Shown: positions 1 through 6,177 of the stretch, in pieces
How positions within the stretch are numbered: position 1 is the first letter of the stretch
Layout of the letters: each line of letters begins with the position of its first letter
Assembly: GCA_034664105.1 (NCBI GenBank)
Contig: JAXDIH010000215.1
Location: 1-9,128, forward strand
Reading direction: 5' to 3'
DNA from: JACVRW01 sp034664105
GTDB lineage: Bacteria > Actinomycetota > Thermoleophilia > Solirubrobacterales > Thermoleophilaceae
Length of the DNA stretch: 9,128 nucleotides
The notes under the pieces: generated by a model
Told to the model about the DNA's origin: nothing
What the model saw: only the letters and a program-made list of their open reading frames with translations
The model's database searches: none
Translations under genes and position numbers: made by a program

Positions 1-192
1 GCAGGGTCGTGTGGGCCGGCCAGGCGGAGTACGCCCACGGGCAGCCGGGATCCGTGAAATGGGTGACGTCGATCATCGGCTGGATCGTTGCAGGTGGCCT
101 CCTTCGGCCCCCCGCTCGATCCGCCGCGACCGCACGTGCCCGAACCGCTCCGATCCCGAGGCTCGCGTTCCAGCGGCAGGGAGGGAACACCT
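1..192 (+). other. Unresolved coding-like left edge, possible 3' end of an upstream gene
   Basis: No gene can be identified here. The frame starting at base 3 has G or C at almost every third codon position up to about base 88 and reads as plausible protein (VVWAGQAEYAHGQPG, then a hydrophobic VTSIIGWIVAG). Beyond base 90 that bias fades, although no stop occurs in this frame until 351-353. Another frame ends with TGA at 194-196, overlapping the GTG at 193 as GTGA, but its arginine-rich translation is not convincing. The stretch may be the end of an upstream gene with a frameshift or a natural out-of-frame tail. I saw no recognisable domain. Low confidence. Confidence 0.25.
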
Positions 193-353
193 GTGAGGCC
201 ACACCGCCCCATGATCCTGGCACTCGCCGTAGCGGCGCTTCTCGGCGCGGGCTGTGGCTCGAGGGCGTCGAGCCGCCGGCGCGCGCGACCGTGCAGGCCC
301 CGCTGGCCGGAGATCAGTGGCTGGTGGAGATCATGGTCGTGGCCGCCGCCTAG
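193..353 (+). pseudogene. Small lipoprotein with an apparent frameshift after the lipobox
   Basis: A GTG at 193 follows a strong Shine-Dalgarno sequence (GGAGG at 180-184, 8-base spacing). It opens a typical lipoprotein signal: arginine-bearing start (VRPHRP), hydrophobic core (MILALAVAALL) and a lipobox-like GAGC with Cys21. After CGS the same frame turns into an Arg/Trp-rich string ending at 387 that looks non-coding. The frame starting at a multiple of three instead has nearly pure GC3 from about 258 and reads EGVEPPARATVQAPLAGDQW onward to VVAAA and a TAG at 351-353. Adding one base near 260-263 would join the two halves into a lipoprotein of about 53 residues. This could be a sequencing error, a real frameshift mutation, or less likely recoding. 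The stop overlaps the convergent dehydrogenase stop in the shared tetramer CTAG. Function unknown. Confidence 0.4.
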
Positions 354-1909
354 ACCACGAGGCCGTGGCGCATGGTGTTCTCGGTGACCACCCGCGGCTC
401 GACGAACTGCAACAGGTAGTCGGGGCCGCCGGCCTTGCTGCCGGTGCCGGACAGGCGGTTGCCGCCGAAGGGCTGGCGCCCGACCATCGCGCCGGTTATC
501 TCGCGGTTGACGTAGAGGTTGCCGACCGGGGAGCGCTCGGCAACCGAGCGCACCACGTCGGGGTTGCGCGAGAAGAGGCCGCCGGTGAGCGCGAACGGGA
601 GCGCCTCGATGCGGTCGCAGGCCTCGTCGACGCTGGCCACCGCGTCCACCGCCACCACCGGCCCGAAGATCTCCTCCGTCAGCACGGGGGAGTCCTGCGG
701 CAGGCCGGCGGCCAGCACCGCGGGGCAGAACCAGCCGTCGTCGGGCAGCTCCGCCTGCTCGGCGGCCAGCGCGCCCTGTTCGACCGCCAGCGCCCGGTAG
801 CGCAGCACGCGCTCGCGGGCGGACTCCTCGATGACCGGCGGGACGTCGGTGTCGAAGCGCTCCGCCTGGCCCACGCGCAGCACCTCGATGGCGCCGGCGA
901 GGCGCGCGGTGAGCTGGCCGGCGATCGCCTCGTGGGCGAGGACGCGCGACGCCGCCGAGCACTTCTGGCCGGCGAACCCGAACGCGGAGCGCACGATTGC
1001 CGGGACGGCGTCGTCGAGGTCCGCGTCCGAGTCGACGATGATGCAGTTCTTGCCGCCGAGCTCGGCGACCACGCGCTTGAGGTGCATCTGGCCGGGCGGG
1101 GTCGCGGCGGCCGCGCGCACGATGTCGAGACCCACCTCCCCGGAGCCGGTGAAGGCGATCGTGTGGACATCCGGATGCCGGACCAGCGCGGCGCCGACCT
1201 CGCCCGCGCCGGGCAGCAGGGCCAGGGCCTCTCCGGGGACGCCGCCCTCGTGGAGCGCCGCCACGAGCGCGTGCGCGCACGCCGGTGACTGCTCGGCCGG
1301 CTTGAGAATCACCGCATTGCCGGTCGCGAGGCCGGCGGCGGTCATGCCGCAGGCGATCGCGATCGGGAAGTTCCAGGGCGAGATCACCGCGACGGTCCCG
1401 CGCGGCCGGTAACGCAGCTCGTTGCGCTCGCCGGGCAGCTGCACCAGCTCGCGGCCCGCATCGAGCGCGACGGCACCGGTGGCGTAGTACTCGAGGAAGT
1501 CGATCGCCTCGCACACGTCCGCGTCGGCCTCCTCCCAGGGCTTGGCGCACTCGCGCACGGCGAGGGCGGCCAGCTCCAGCCGCCGGCTGCGCAGGATGCC
1601 CGCCGCGCGGCGCAGCGCGCCGGCCCGCTCGCTCGCGGGGACCGCGCCCCACTCGGAGCCGCCGTGGCGCGCGACCGCGACTGCGCTGTCGACCTCGGCC
1701 GCGGTGGTCACGGCGCAGCTCGCCACCAGACGGCCGGGCCGGCCCGGATCGACCGAAGCGAGCCCGTCGCCGGCGCGCGGGTCGCCCCCGATCAGCACCG
1801 GCACCGACAGCGGCAGCCGCCGATCCAGCTCGCCAAGCGCGTCGGTGAGCGCCTCGCGCTCGCGGGCACGGCGCAGCTCGAGCAGCGGCTCGTTCGCGAA
1901 GCCGTTCAC
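350..1909 (-). CDS. pruA: 1-pyrroline-5-carboxylate dehydrogenase (P5CDH, RocA/PruA type)
   Basis: NAD-dependent aldehyde dehydrogenase for the second step of proline breakdown: it oxidises glutamate-5-semialdehyde (from P5C) to glutamate in the cytoplasm. The 519 residues match the usual length of free-standing RocA-like enzymes. The N-terminus has the subtype pattern (FANEPLL near residue 4 and a VPVLIGG strand at 37-42). Visible ALDH motifs are SPWNFP (177-182), ILKPAE with Lys203, FTGSGEVG (253-260, cofactor loop), ELGGKN with general base Glu283, FAGQKC with nucleophile Cys317, EIFGP (413-417) and a C-terminal GRQPFGG...SGTGSKAGGPDYLLQF block typical of P5CDH. No key residue is missing. 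The start is a GTG overlapping the upstream proline dehydrogenase stop (GTGA, 1906-1909). No Shine-Dalgarno is visible before it, so translation is probably coupled. It is the second gene of the proline operon. RocA is an equally common symbol. Function is very secure from motifs; the physiological substrate is supported by the neighbour. Confidence 0.95.
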   Translation of the reverse strand: MNGFANEPLLELRRAREREALTDALGELDRRLPLSVPVLIGGDPRAGDGLASVDPGRPGRLVASCAVTTAAEVDSAVAVARHGGSEWGAVPASERAGALRRAAGILRSRRLELAALAVRECAKPWEEADADVCEAIDFLEYYATGAVALDAGRELVQLPGERNELRYRPRGTVAVISPWNFPIAIACGMTAAGLATGNAVILKPAEQSPACAHALVAALHEGGVPGEALALLPGAGEVGAALVRHPDVHTIAFTGSGEVGLDIVRAAAATPPGQMHLKRVVAELGGKNCIIVDSDADLDDAVPAIVRSAFGFAGQKCSAASRVLAHEAIAGQLTARLAGAIEVLRVGQAERFDTDVPPVIEESARERVLRYRALAVEQGALAAEQAELPDDGWFCPAVLAAGLPQDSPVLTEEIFGPVVAVDAVASVDEACDRIEALPFALTGGLFSRNPDVVRSVAERSPVGNLYVNREITGAMVGRQPFGGNRLSGTGSKAGGPDYLLQFVEPRVVTENTMRHGLVV

Positions 1910-3273
1910 GGCGCGGCCAGCAGCGCGTCGAGGTCGTGACCGCTCGCGCGAGCGGCGAGGAAGGAGTCGTTGGCGCTGTTCTCCAGCAGCCGGCGAACGA
2001 GGTAGGCCATGCCGGCCACGAGGTCGCCGATCGGGCAGTACACGCGCGCCCGCATGCCCTGGGCGGCGAGCGCCTCGCCGAGGTCGTCGCCGAGGCCGCG
2101 CAGCACCTGCAGCTCGAGGTCGGCGTCCTGGCCGCCGCGCGCGCGGTTCTCGGCGATCGCGTGGGCGACGGAGCGGAGGTTGTGCGACGCGATGGCCACC
2201 CGCACGTCCGGGCGAGCGTCGAGCAGGCGGCGGGTGAGGGCCTCGAAGGCGCGATCGCTGTCGGCCTTCACGGAGAAGACGGGCGGGCGCCAGCCCTTCT
2301 GGCGAGCGTCGACCAGCTCGTGGTCCCAGTAGGCGCCCTTGACCAGCCGGATCGTCAGCGGCGGCTCGCGGTCGACCCGGCTCGTCCAGTCGAGCACCTC
2401 GTCGAGGGTGTCGGCCGTGTCGGTCAGGTAGGCCTGGAGCACCAGGCCGGCCGACGGCCCGCGGCGGAACTCGTCCTCGGCGAGGATCGCGAGCACGAGC
2501 CCGAGCACCATCTCGCGCGAGTCCATCGACTCCATGTCGATGTGCACGTGGGCGCCCAGCTCGCGCGCGCGGCGGAGCAGCGCGCGCAGCCGCCGCCCGG
2601 CGTCCTCGTGGCCCAGCTCAGGGGCGTTGGCCCGCACCAGCGGAGTGAGTGCCGACACCTTGGCCGAGAGGTTCACGCGCGCGAGCGGGCCGGCCGAGTC
2701 GGCCTCGAGCGGGGCGCGCGGCGGCCAGCGGCGCGACATCTCCGTGAGCGTATCGAGCACCTCGAGGCAGCGCTCGGCGTAGCGGTCGGCCTCCGGCTGC
2801 GTGACCGTCGCCTCGCCGAGCAGGTCGACCGAGGTGCACAGCCCGCCGGCCCACAGGCGCGCGAGGACGGGCGCGGCCGCCTGGGGCGTCGCGCCGACGA
2901 TGAAGCGGTGGGCCATGGCGTGGACGGCCCGCCCGGAGACGCGACCGACCGCGCGGCGCCCGCGGTCCGAGCGCGATGCCCGCAGCGCGGCGGCCAGGGG
3001 CGCGGGCGGGTGCTCGACGTCGGCGCTGAGCGCCACGAGGTGTTGGGCGAGATCGTCGGCGTCGCGGCAGGCGGGCGCCACGTCGACGAGCCGGAACAGG
3101 GCCGCCCGCAGCCGCGGGTCGCGCATGGACAGCTCCATGGCGCGCTCCTCGGCGAGCCGGCGCGGGTGTCGCGCGCGGGCGGGGTAGGCGTCCGCGAGGG
3201 CGCGTGCGACCGCCGTGATGTCGTCCTGTGTCGCGGCCGGGGCCTGAGATGGGGAGGGCGGGGAGGCGAGCAC
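1906..3273 (-). CDS. pruB: Proline dehydrogenase (FAD-dependent, PutA-type ProDH domain)
   Basis: Oxidises L-proline to 1-pyrroline-5-carboxylate with FAD, passing electrons to the respiratory chain; the product goes to the dehydrogenase encoded next. From the GTG at 3273 the protein is 455 residues, longer than compact monofunctional enzymes (about 300), because a helical N-terminal region of about 180 residues precedes the TIM barrel, as in PutA. Barrel motifs are SAKVSAL (203-209), HVHIDME (242-248), RLVKGAYWD (309-317, flavin contacts), ASHNLR (362-367), YCPIGDLVAG (412-421) and LVRRLLEN (425-432), whose paired arginines bind the proline carboxylate. The frame stays open to a GTG at 3300. 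The added codons include an AT-rich run (TGT AAA ATT GTA CAT) lying exactly on the operator and predicted -10 element, so I prefer 3273. No strong Shine-Dalgarno precedes either start, which would fit a near-leaderless mRNA. First gene of the operon, divergent from a GntR regulator. Confidence 0.93.
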   Translation of the reverse strand: MLASPPSPSQAPAATQDDITAVARALADAYPARARHPRRLAEERAMELSMRDPRLRAALFRLVDVAPACRDADDLAQHLVALSADVEHPPAPLAAALRASRSDRGRRAVGRVSGRAVHAMAHRFIVGATPQAAAPVLARLWAGGLCTSVDLLGEATVTQPEADRYAERCLEVLDTLTEMSRRWPPRAPLEADSAGPLARVNLSAKVSALTPLVRANAPELGHEDAGRRLRALLRRARELGAHVHIDMESMDSREMVLGLVLAILAEDEFRRGPSAGLVLQAYLTDTADTLDEVLDWTSRVDREPPLTIRLVKGAYWDHELVDARQKGWRPPVFSVKADSDRAFEALTRRLLDARPDVRVAIASHNLRSVAHAIAENRARGGQDADLELQVLRGLGDDLGEALAAQGMRARVYCPIGDLVAGMAYLVRRLLENSANDSFLAARASGHDLDALLAAP

Positions 3274-3280
3274 GGCGCTA

Positions 3281-3294
3281 TGTACAATTTTACA
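3281..3294. promoter_or_regulatory. Near-palindromic operator TGTACAATTTTACA between ProDH and GntR genes
   Basis: TGTACAATTTTACA compared with its reverse complement TGTAAAATTGTACA differs at only one symmetric pair, so it is a 14-base inverted repeat with perfect TGTA/TACA arms. It is a sharp AT-rich island in very GC-rich DNA and sits between the divergent proline operon and a GntR-family gene. GntR/FCD proteins bind short palindromes as dimers, so this is the likely binding site of the adjacent regulator. That assignment is inferred from position and symmetry only. Confidence 0.6.
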
Positions 3295-3313
3295 CGTCAC
3301 ACGGCGTTGTTAA
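3287..3313 (-). promoter_or_regulatory. Candidate promoter of the proline catabolism operon
   Basis: On the minus strand, TTAACA (3313-3308) and TAAAAT (3292-3287) are separated by 15 bases and resemble -35 and -10 elements. Transcription would begin near 3280, a few bases before the GTG at 3273, giving a very short leader. The -10 element lies inside the palindrome 3281-3294, so a bound regulator would block polymerase. The spacer is shorter than the ideal 17, so confidence is moderate. Confidence 0.4.
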
Positions 3314-3316
3314 GGT
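3289..3316 (+). promoter_or_regulatory. Candidate promoter of the GntR regulator gene
   Basis: TTTACA (3289-3294) and TAAGGT (3311-3316) are 16 bases apart and fit -35 and -10 elements. The start would fall near the ATG at 3323, giving a leaderless or nearly leaderless transcript. The -35 element is the right half of the palindrome 3281-3294, implying autoregulation. AAGG at 3312-3315 could instead be a Shine-Dalgarno sequence (7-base spacing) if transcription starts farther upstream; the two readings exclude each other. Confidence 0.4.
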
Positions 3317-3322
3317 CTGCGC

Positions 3323-3994
3323 ATGCTTCCGGACGCTCCTGTCGTCGATCGAACCAGCGTGCGCGAGCAGGTGAGCCGGCTGCTGCGCGCCCAGGTCGCG
3401 TCGGGCGTGCTGGTGCCCGGCGAGATCTACTCGGCGGTGGCACTCGCCGAGGGCCTGGGCGTATCGGCCACGCCGATCCGCGAGGCGATGATCGACCTGG
3501 CCAACTCCGGCCTGGTGGAGCCCCTGCGCAACCGCGGCTTCCGGATCCTCACGGTCTCGGACGAGGACCTCGACGAGATCGTCGAGCTGCGCCTGATGCT
3601 CGAGGTTCCGCCGCTCGAGACGATCATCGCCAAGGCAACCGACGCGGAGCTCGCGGCGCTCGAGCCGCTGGTCCACCAGATCCTCGAGTACGCGCGGCAG
3701 GCCGACCTGCCGAACTACCTGCTGGTCGACTCGACCTTCCACCTGGAGCTGCTCGAGCTCGCCGGCAACGAGCGACTCGTCCACCTCGTCTCCGAGCTGC
3801 GCGACCAGACCCGCCTCCTCGGACTGCGCCGACTGGGTGAGGCGGGCGAGCTGGAGCAGAGCTCGCTCGAGCACGGTGAGATCCTGAGCGCCATCCAGGC
3901 GCGCGACGTCGAGCTGTCCGAGCGGTTGATGACGCGCCACATCCGCCACGCCCGCGGCATCTGGGCCGGGCGCGGGGAGGGCCTGACGGGGTAG
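3323..3994 (+). CDS. GntR-family transcriptional regulator with FCD domain
   Basis: A 223-residue one-component regulator of the FadR subfamily, acting as a cytoplasmic dimer. A winged helix-turn-helix occupies about residues 11-75; the recognition helix region reads VSATPIREAMIDLANSGLVE (47-66), followed by the wing (RNRGFRILTV). The all-helical FCD ligand domain spans about 80-215 and keeps the usual metal-site residues Asp136, His140, His184 and His206, so it should bind a metal and probably a small carboxylate. Length is normal and nothing is broken. It is divergent from the proline dehydrogenase/P5CDH operon with a palindrome between them, so the simplest role is proline- or P5C-responsive control of that operon plus autoregulation; this is inference. 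Whether it represses or activates cannot be read from the sequence. Its stop lies one base from the convergent stop of the DHH gene. Confidence 0.9.
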   Translation: MLPDAPVVDRTSVREQVSRLLRAQVASGVLVPGEIYSAVALAEGLGVSATPIREAMIDLANSGLVEPLRNRGFRILTVSDEDLDEIVELRLMLEVPPLETIIAKATDAELAALEPLVHQILEYARQADLPNYLLVDSTFHLELLELAGNERLVHLVSELRDQTRLLGLRRLGEAGELEQSSLEHGEILSAIQARDVELSERLMTRHIRHARGIWAGRGEGLTG

Positions 3995-3995
3995 C

Positions 3996-4967
3996 TCAGG
4001 CCGGGCTTGCTTGGCGCTCGGCGGCGTCGATCGTCTCCACGATCTCGGCCAGGGCAGTCTCGGCCTGGTCGTTGTCGACCTGGCACGTCCCAGCGGCCTC
4101 ATGGCCGCCGCCGCCGTAGCGGAGCATCAGCCCGCCGATGTCGAAGGTCGACGAGCGGTCGATGATGGAGCGGCCGACCGCGAGCACGGTGTTCTGCCGG
4201 CGCAGACCCCAGAGGAGGTGAACCGAGACGGTGCACTCGGGGTGCAGCGCGTAGACCATGAAGCGATTGGTCGGATGGATGATCTCCTCGTCGCGGAGGT
4301 CGAGCACGACCACGCGCCCGCGCACCGTCGAGCAGCGCCGGATCTGCTCGGTTGCCCTCTCGGCGTGCTCGCGGTAGAGGGTGACGCGCTCGGCGACGTC
4401 TGGGTGCTCGAGGATCTGGTCGACGCTGCGCTCGAGGCAGAGGTCGATCAGCTGCATCATCAGCTCGTAGTTCGACACGCGGAAGTCGCGGAAGCGGCCG
4501 AGCCCGGTGCGCGGGTCCATCAGGAAGCTGAGCAGGATCCAGCCCTGCGGGTCGAGGATCTCGCTCTCGTTGAACTTCGCGGCATCGGCCTTGTCGACGG
4601 CCTCCATCAACTCCTCGCTCACGCGCGGGAAGCGCTGCGCGCCACCGAAGTAGTCGTAGACCACACGCGCCGCCGAGTCGGCGCCGGAGATGGCCACCCG
4701 GTTGTCGGCGTGCTCGGTCACCCGGACGTCCTCCGAGCTGTGGTGGTCGAAGGAGAGCGCGACCTCGGGGCGATACGGCAGATTGGTCGTGATGTCGTCC
4801 GCCGTCAGCTCGACCTTGCCGTCCTGAACGTCCTTGGGGTGCACGAACAGGATGTCCTCGAGGACACCGAGCTCCTTCATGAGGGCGGCGCACACGAGAC
4901 CGTCGAAGTCGCTGCGGGTGACCAGGCGCCGCGCCCCTGCGATCTGTATTGCTGGGTCGCTGGGCAT
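3996..4967 (-). CDS. DHH/DHHA1-family phosphoesterase
   Basis: A 323-residue cytoplasmic metal-dependent phosphoesterase with the DHH and DHHA1 domains, the fold shared by NrnA/NrnB oligoribonucleases, pAp phosphatases, c-di-AMP hydrolases and RecJ. Visible motifs are motif I TRSDFDG (17-23, Asp20 and Asp22), the DHH signature itself in LSFDHHSSE (Asp74-His75-His76), a following acidic motif VDKADAAKF (Asp125/Asp128) and the DHHA1 glycine loop RYGGGGHEAAG (283-293). Motif I has no leading histidine, unlike pAp/c-di-AMP enzymes, so the substrate cannot be fixed from the motifs. The ATG at 4967 is preceded almost immediately by AAGGA, too close for a standard ribosome site; the frame stays open far upstream but there it only mirrors the divergent lipoprotein gene. 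It is a single-gene unit, convergent with the GntR gene and divergent from the substrate-binding lipoprotein. Family certain, substrate unknown. Confidence 0.88.
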   Translation of the reverse strand: MPSDPAIQIAGARRLVTRSDFDGLVCAALMKELGVLEDILFVHPKDVQDGKVELTADDITTNLPYRPEVALSFDHHSSEDVRVTEHADNRVAISGADSAARVVYDYFGGAQRFPRVSEELMEAVDKADAAKFNESEILDPQGWILLSFLMDPRTGLGRFRDFRVSNYELMMQLIDLCLERSVDQILEHPDVAERVTLYREHAERATEQIRRCSTVRGRVVVLDLRDEEIIHPTNRFMVYALHPECTVSVHLLWGLRRQNTVLAVGRSIIDRSSTFDIGGLMLRYGGGGHEAAGTCQVDNDQAETALAEIVETIDAAERQASPA

Positions 4968-5060
4968 GTCCTTCAGGATCGGCCGATCGCCCGCGCTACT
5001 TGAACGTTCCGTACACCAGAGGCGTGGATCCGGGGGCGCCCGGGTAGGTCCCGAGGCGCG
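4968..5060. promoter_or_regulatory. Divergent intergenic region (DHH gene / substrate-binding lipoprotein gene)
   Basis: These 93 bases separate two divergent starts and must hold both promoters. TTGAAC at 5000-5005 could be a plus-strand -35 element, but no good -10 follows at the right distance. The perfect 8-base palindrome GAACGTTC lies at 5003-5010 and could be an operator half-site or chance. GAGG at 5053-5056 is the probable ribosome binding site of the lipoprotein gene. No element can be assigned with confidence. Confidence 0.35.
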
Positions 5061-6023
5061 ATGCCGTACCGACCGGTCGTCATCTGTCTGCTCGCGGCCG
5101 CCCTCGCTGGCGTGGGGTGCGGTGGCAACGACGACTCGTCGGGAGGCGGCGGTGACGGGGGCCCGACGACGATCACGGTCGGCACGCTTCCGATCGCGAA
5201 CGCCGCGCCGATGTACCTCGGGATGGAGAAGGGCTTCTTCGAGGCCGAGAACCTCGAGATCAAGCCCCAGGTCGGCGAGGGCGGCGCCGCTCTGATGCCG
5301 ATGCTGCTGTCCGGCGACGCCCAGTTCGCGTTCGTCGGCGTGATCCCGGCGATCACCGCCGTGGCGAAGGGCCTCCCGGTCAAGATCGTCACCTCGAGCG
5401 ACGACGCCGCCAAGACCGAGGACAAGGACTGGCAGACGCTGGTGGTCCCGCAGGGCAGCTCGATCCGCGGTGTCGCGGACCTGCCCGGCAAGACCGTGGC
5501 CGTGAACGCGCTGCGCGGCGTCGCGGAGGTCGTCATCGACCGCTCGCTCGAGAAGCAGGGTGTCGACTATCACGCGGTCAAGCTGCTCGAGGTGCCGTTC
5601 CCGGACATGCCGGCGGCGCTGGAGCAGAAGCGGGTGGACGCCGCTCTGCTCACCGAGCCGTTCCTCAGCTTCGAGCTGGGTGTGGGCGGCACGCAGATCG
5701 ACGCGCCCTCGGTGGAGACGCGGCCGGGCTTCCCCAACGGCGTGTACGTCGCGTCCGAGCAGTACATCGGGGAGAACGCCGACGTGGTCGACCGGTTCAC
5801 GCGCGCGATGAACAAGTCGCTCGACTACGCCCAGGCCCACCCGGACGAGGTGCGGCGGATCATCCCCACCTACACCCAAACGCCGAAGGAGGCAGTGGCG
5901 CACCTGCGCCTGCCCGTGTTCGACTCGAAGCTCGACCAGGCGGGCATCGAGCTGGAGGCCGAGCTGACGGCGAAGTACGGGATCATCGACGACGCGCCGG
6001 CGTACGACGACCTTGTGCGCTAG
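5061..6023 (+). CDS. NMT1/SsuA-like ABC transporter substrate-binding lipoprotein
   Basis: A 320-residue exported solute receptor, normally the capture subunit of an ABC importer of the nitrate/sulfonate/taurine/thiamine-precursor class. The signal peptide (1-19) ends in GVGC with Cys20 as lipid anchor, followed by an Asp- and Gly-rich linker (21-34). The type 2 periplasmic-binding fold starts at TITVGTLP. Family landmarks are APMYLGMEKGFF (49-60), LLSGDAQFAFVG (82-93), DLPGKTVAVNA (140-150) and DAALLTEPF (193-201). Length is normal. The start ATG is preceded by GAGG at 5053-5056. Permease and ATPase genes are absent on either side, so it is an orphan here, either served by a transporter encoded elsewhere or acting as a sensor. 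The ligand cannot be predicted; this class covers sulfonates, nitrate, aromatic acids and pyrimidine precursors. Its TAG stop shares CTAG (6020-6023) with a convergent minus-strand reading frame. Confidence 0.9.
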   Translation: MPYRPVVICLLAAALAGVGCGGNDDSSGGGGDGGPTTITVGTLPIANAAPMYLGMEKGFFEAENLEIKPQVGEGGAALMPMLLSGDAQFAFVGVIPAITAVAKGLPVKIVTSSDDAAKTEDKDWQTLVVPQGSSIRGVADLPGKTVAVNALRGVAEVVIDRSLEKQGVDYHAVKLLEVPFPDMPAALEQKRVDAALLTEPFLSFELGVGGTQIDAPSVETRPGFPNGVYVASEQYIGENADVVDRFTRAMNKSLDYAQAHPDEVRRIIPTYTQTPKEAVAHLRLPVFDSKLDQAGIELEAELTAKYGIIDDAPAYDDLVR

Positions 6024-6109
6024 CCCCAGGCGGCCCGGGCCGTGTCCGCGACCAGCCGCAGCTTGCGCTCTTCGTCGGCCTCTGTGATGGGGTTGCCGCT
6101 GGGCGGACC
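6020..6109 (-). pseudogene. Possible 3' remnant of a minus-strand gene (29 codons)
   Basis: Reading the minus strand from 6109 gives GPPSGNPITEADEERK followed by LRLVADTARAAWG and a TAG stop at 6022-6020. Composition (charged helix, high GC3, few rare residues) looks like a genuine protein C-terminus. It is closed upstream by an in-frame TAG at 6112-6110 and has no start codon or ribosome site. The stop overlaps the neighbouring lipoprotein stop in CTAG, as intact convergent genes do at 350-353. I read it as the tail of a gene whose body has been deleted or decayed; chance coding potential in GC-rich DNA is the alternative. The family is not recognised. Confidence 0.3.
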
Positions 6110-6177
6110 CTAGTCCGAGAACGGCGCTGCGTGCGGCTAAGGCTCCAGGCGCTGGCGACCGATGCTATGGGTGGGCC
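6110..6177. other. Leader region of the GGDEF/HD-GYP gene
   Basis: This short stretch must carry the promoter of the downstream gene unless that gene is read through from 5061-6023. TAAGGC at 6138-6143 and TATGGG at 6166-6171 are weak -10-like strings, with no convincing -35 partner. GGGTGGG at 6169-6175 lies only two bases from the GTG start and is a poor ribosome site. Confidence 0.2.

Noticed and set aside
254..1288. Long plus-strand open frame opposite P5CDH
   Set aside because: Antisense to a fully motif-supported dehydrogenase; Ala/Arg/Gly/His-rich translation typical of GC-rich shadow frames.
1936..3840. 634-codon plus-strand open frame spanning proline dehydrogenase and the regulator
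   Set aside because: It mirrors two well-supported genes on other frames and crosses the control region; no domain is visible.
5003..5010. GAACGTTC as a LexA (SOS) box
   Set aside because: Actinobacterial LexA sites need four bases between GAAC and GTTC; here the halves are adjacent.
4968..5903. N-terminal extension of the DHH protein through the lipoprotein gene
   Set aside because: The DHH fold begins just after the ATG at 4967. The extension is antisense to a complete binding protein and has low-complexity Arg/Val/His content.
6032..6041. GGCCCGGGCC palindrome as terminator of the binding-protein gene
   Set aside because: A self-complementary 10-mer without loop or T-run cannot form a usual terminator hairpin, and it fits the codons of the minus-strand remnant.
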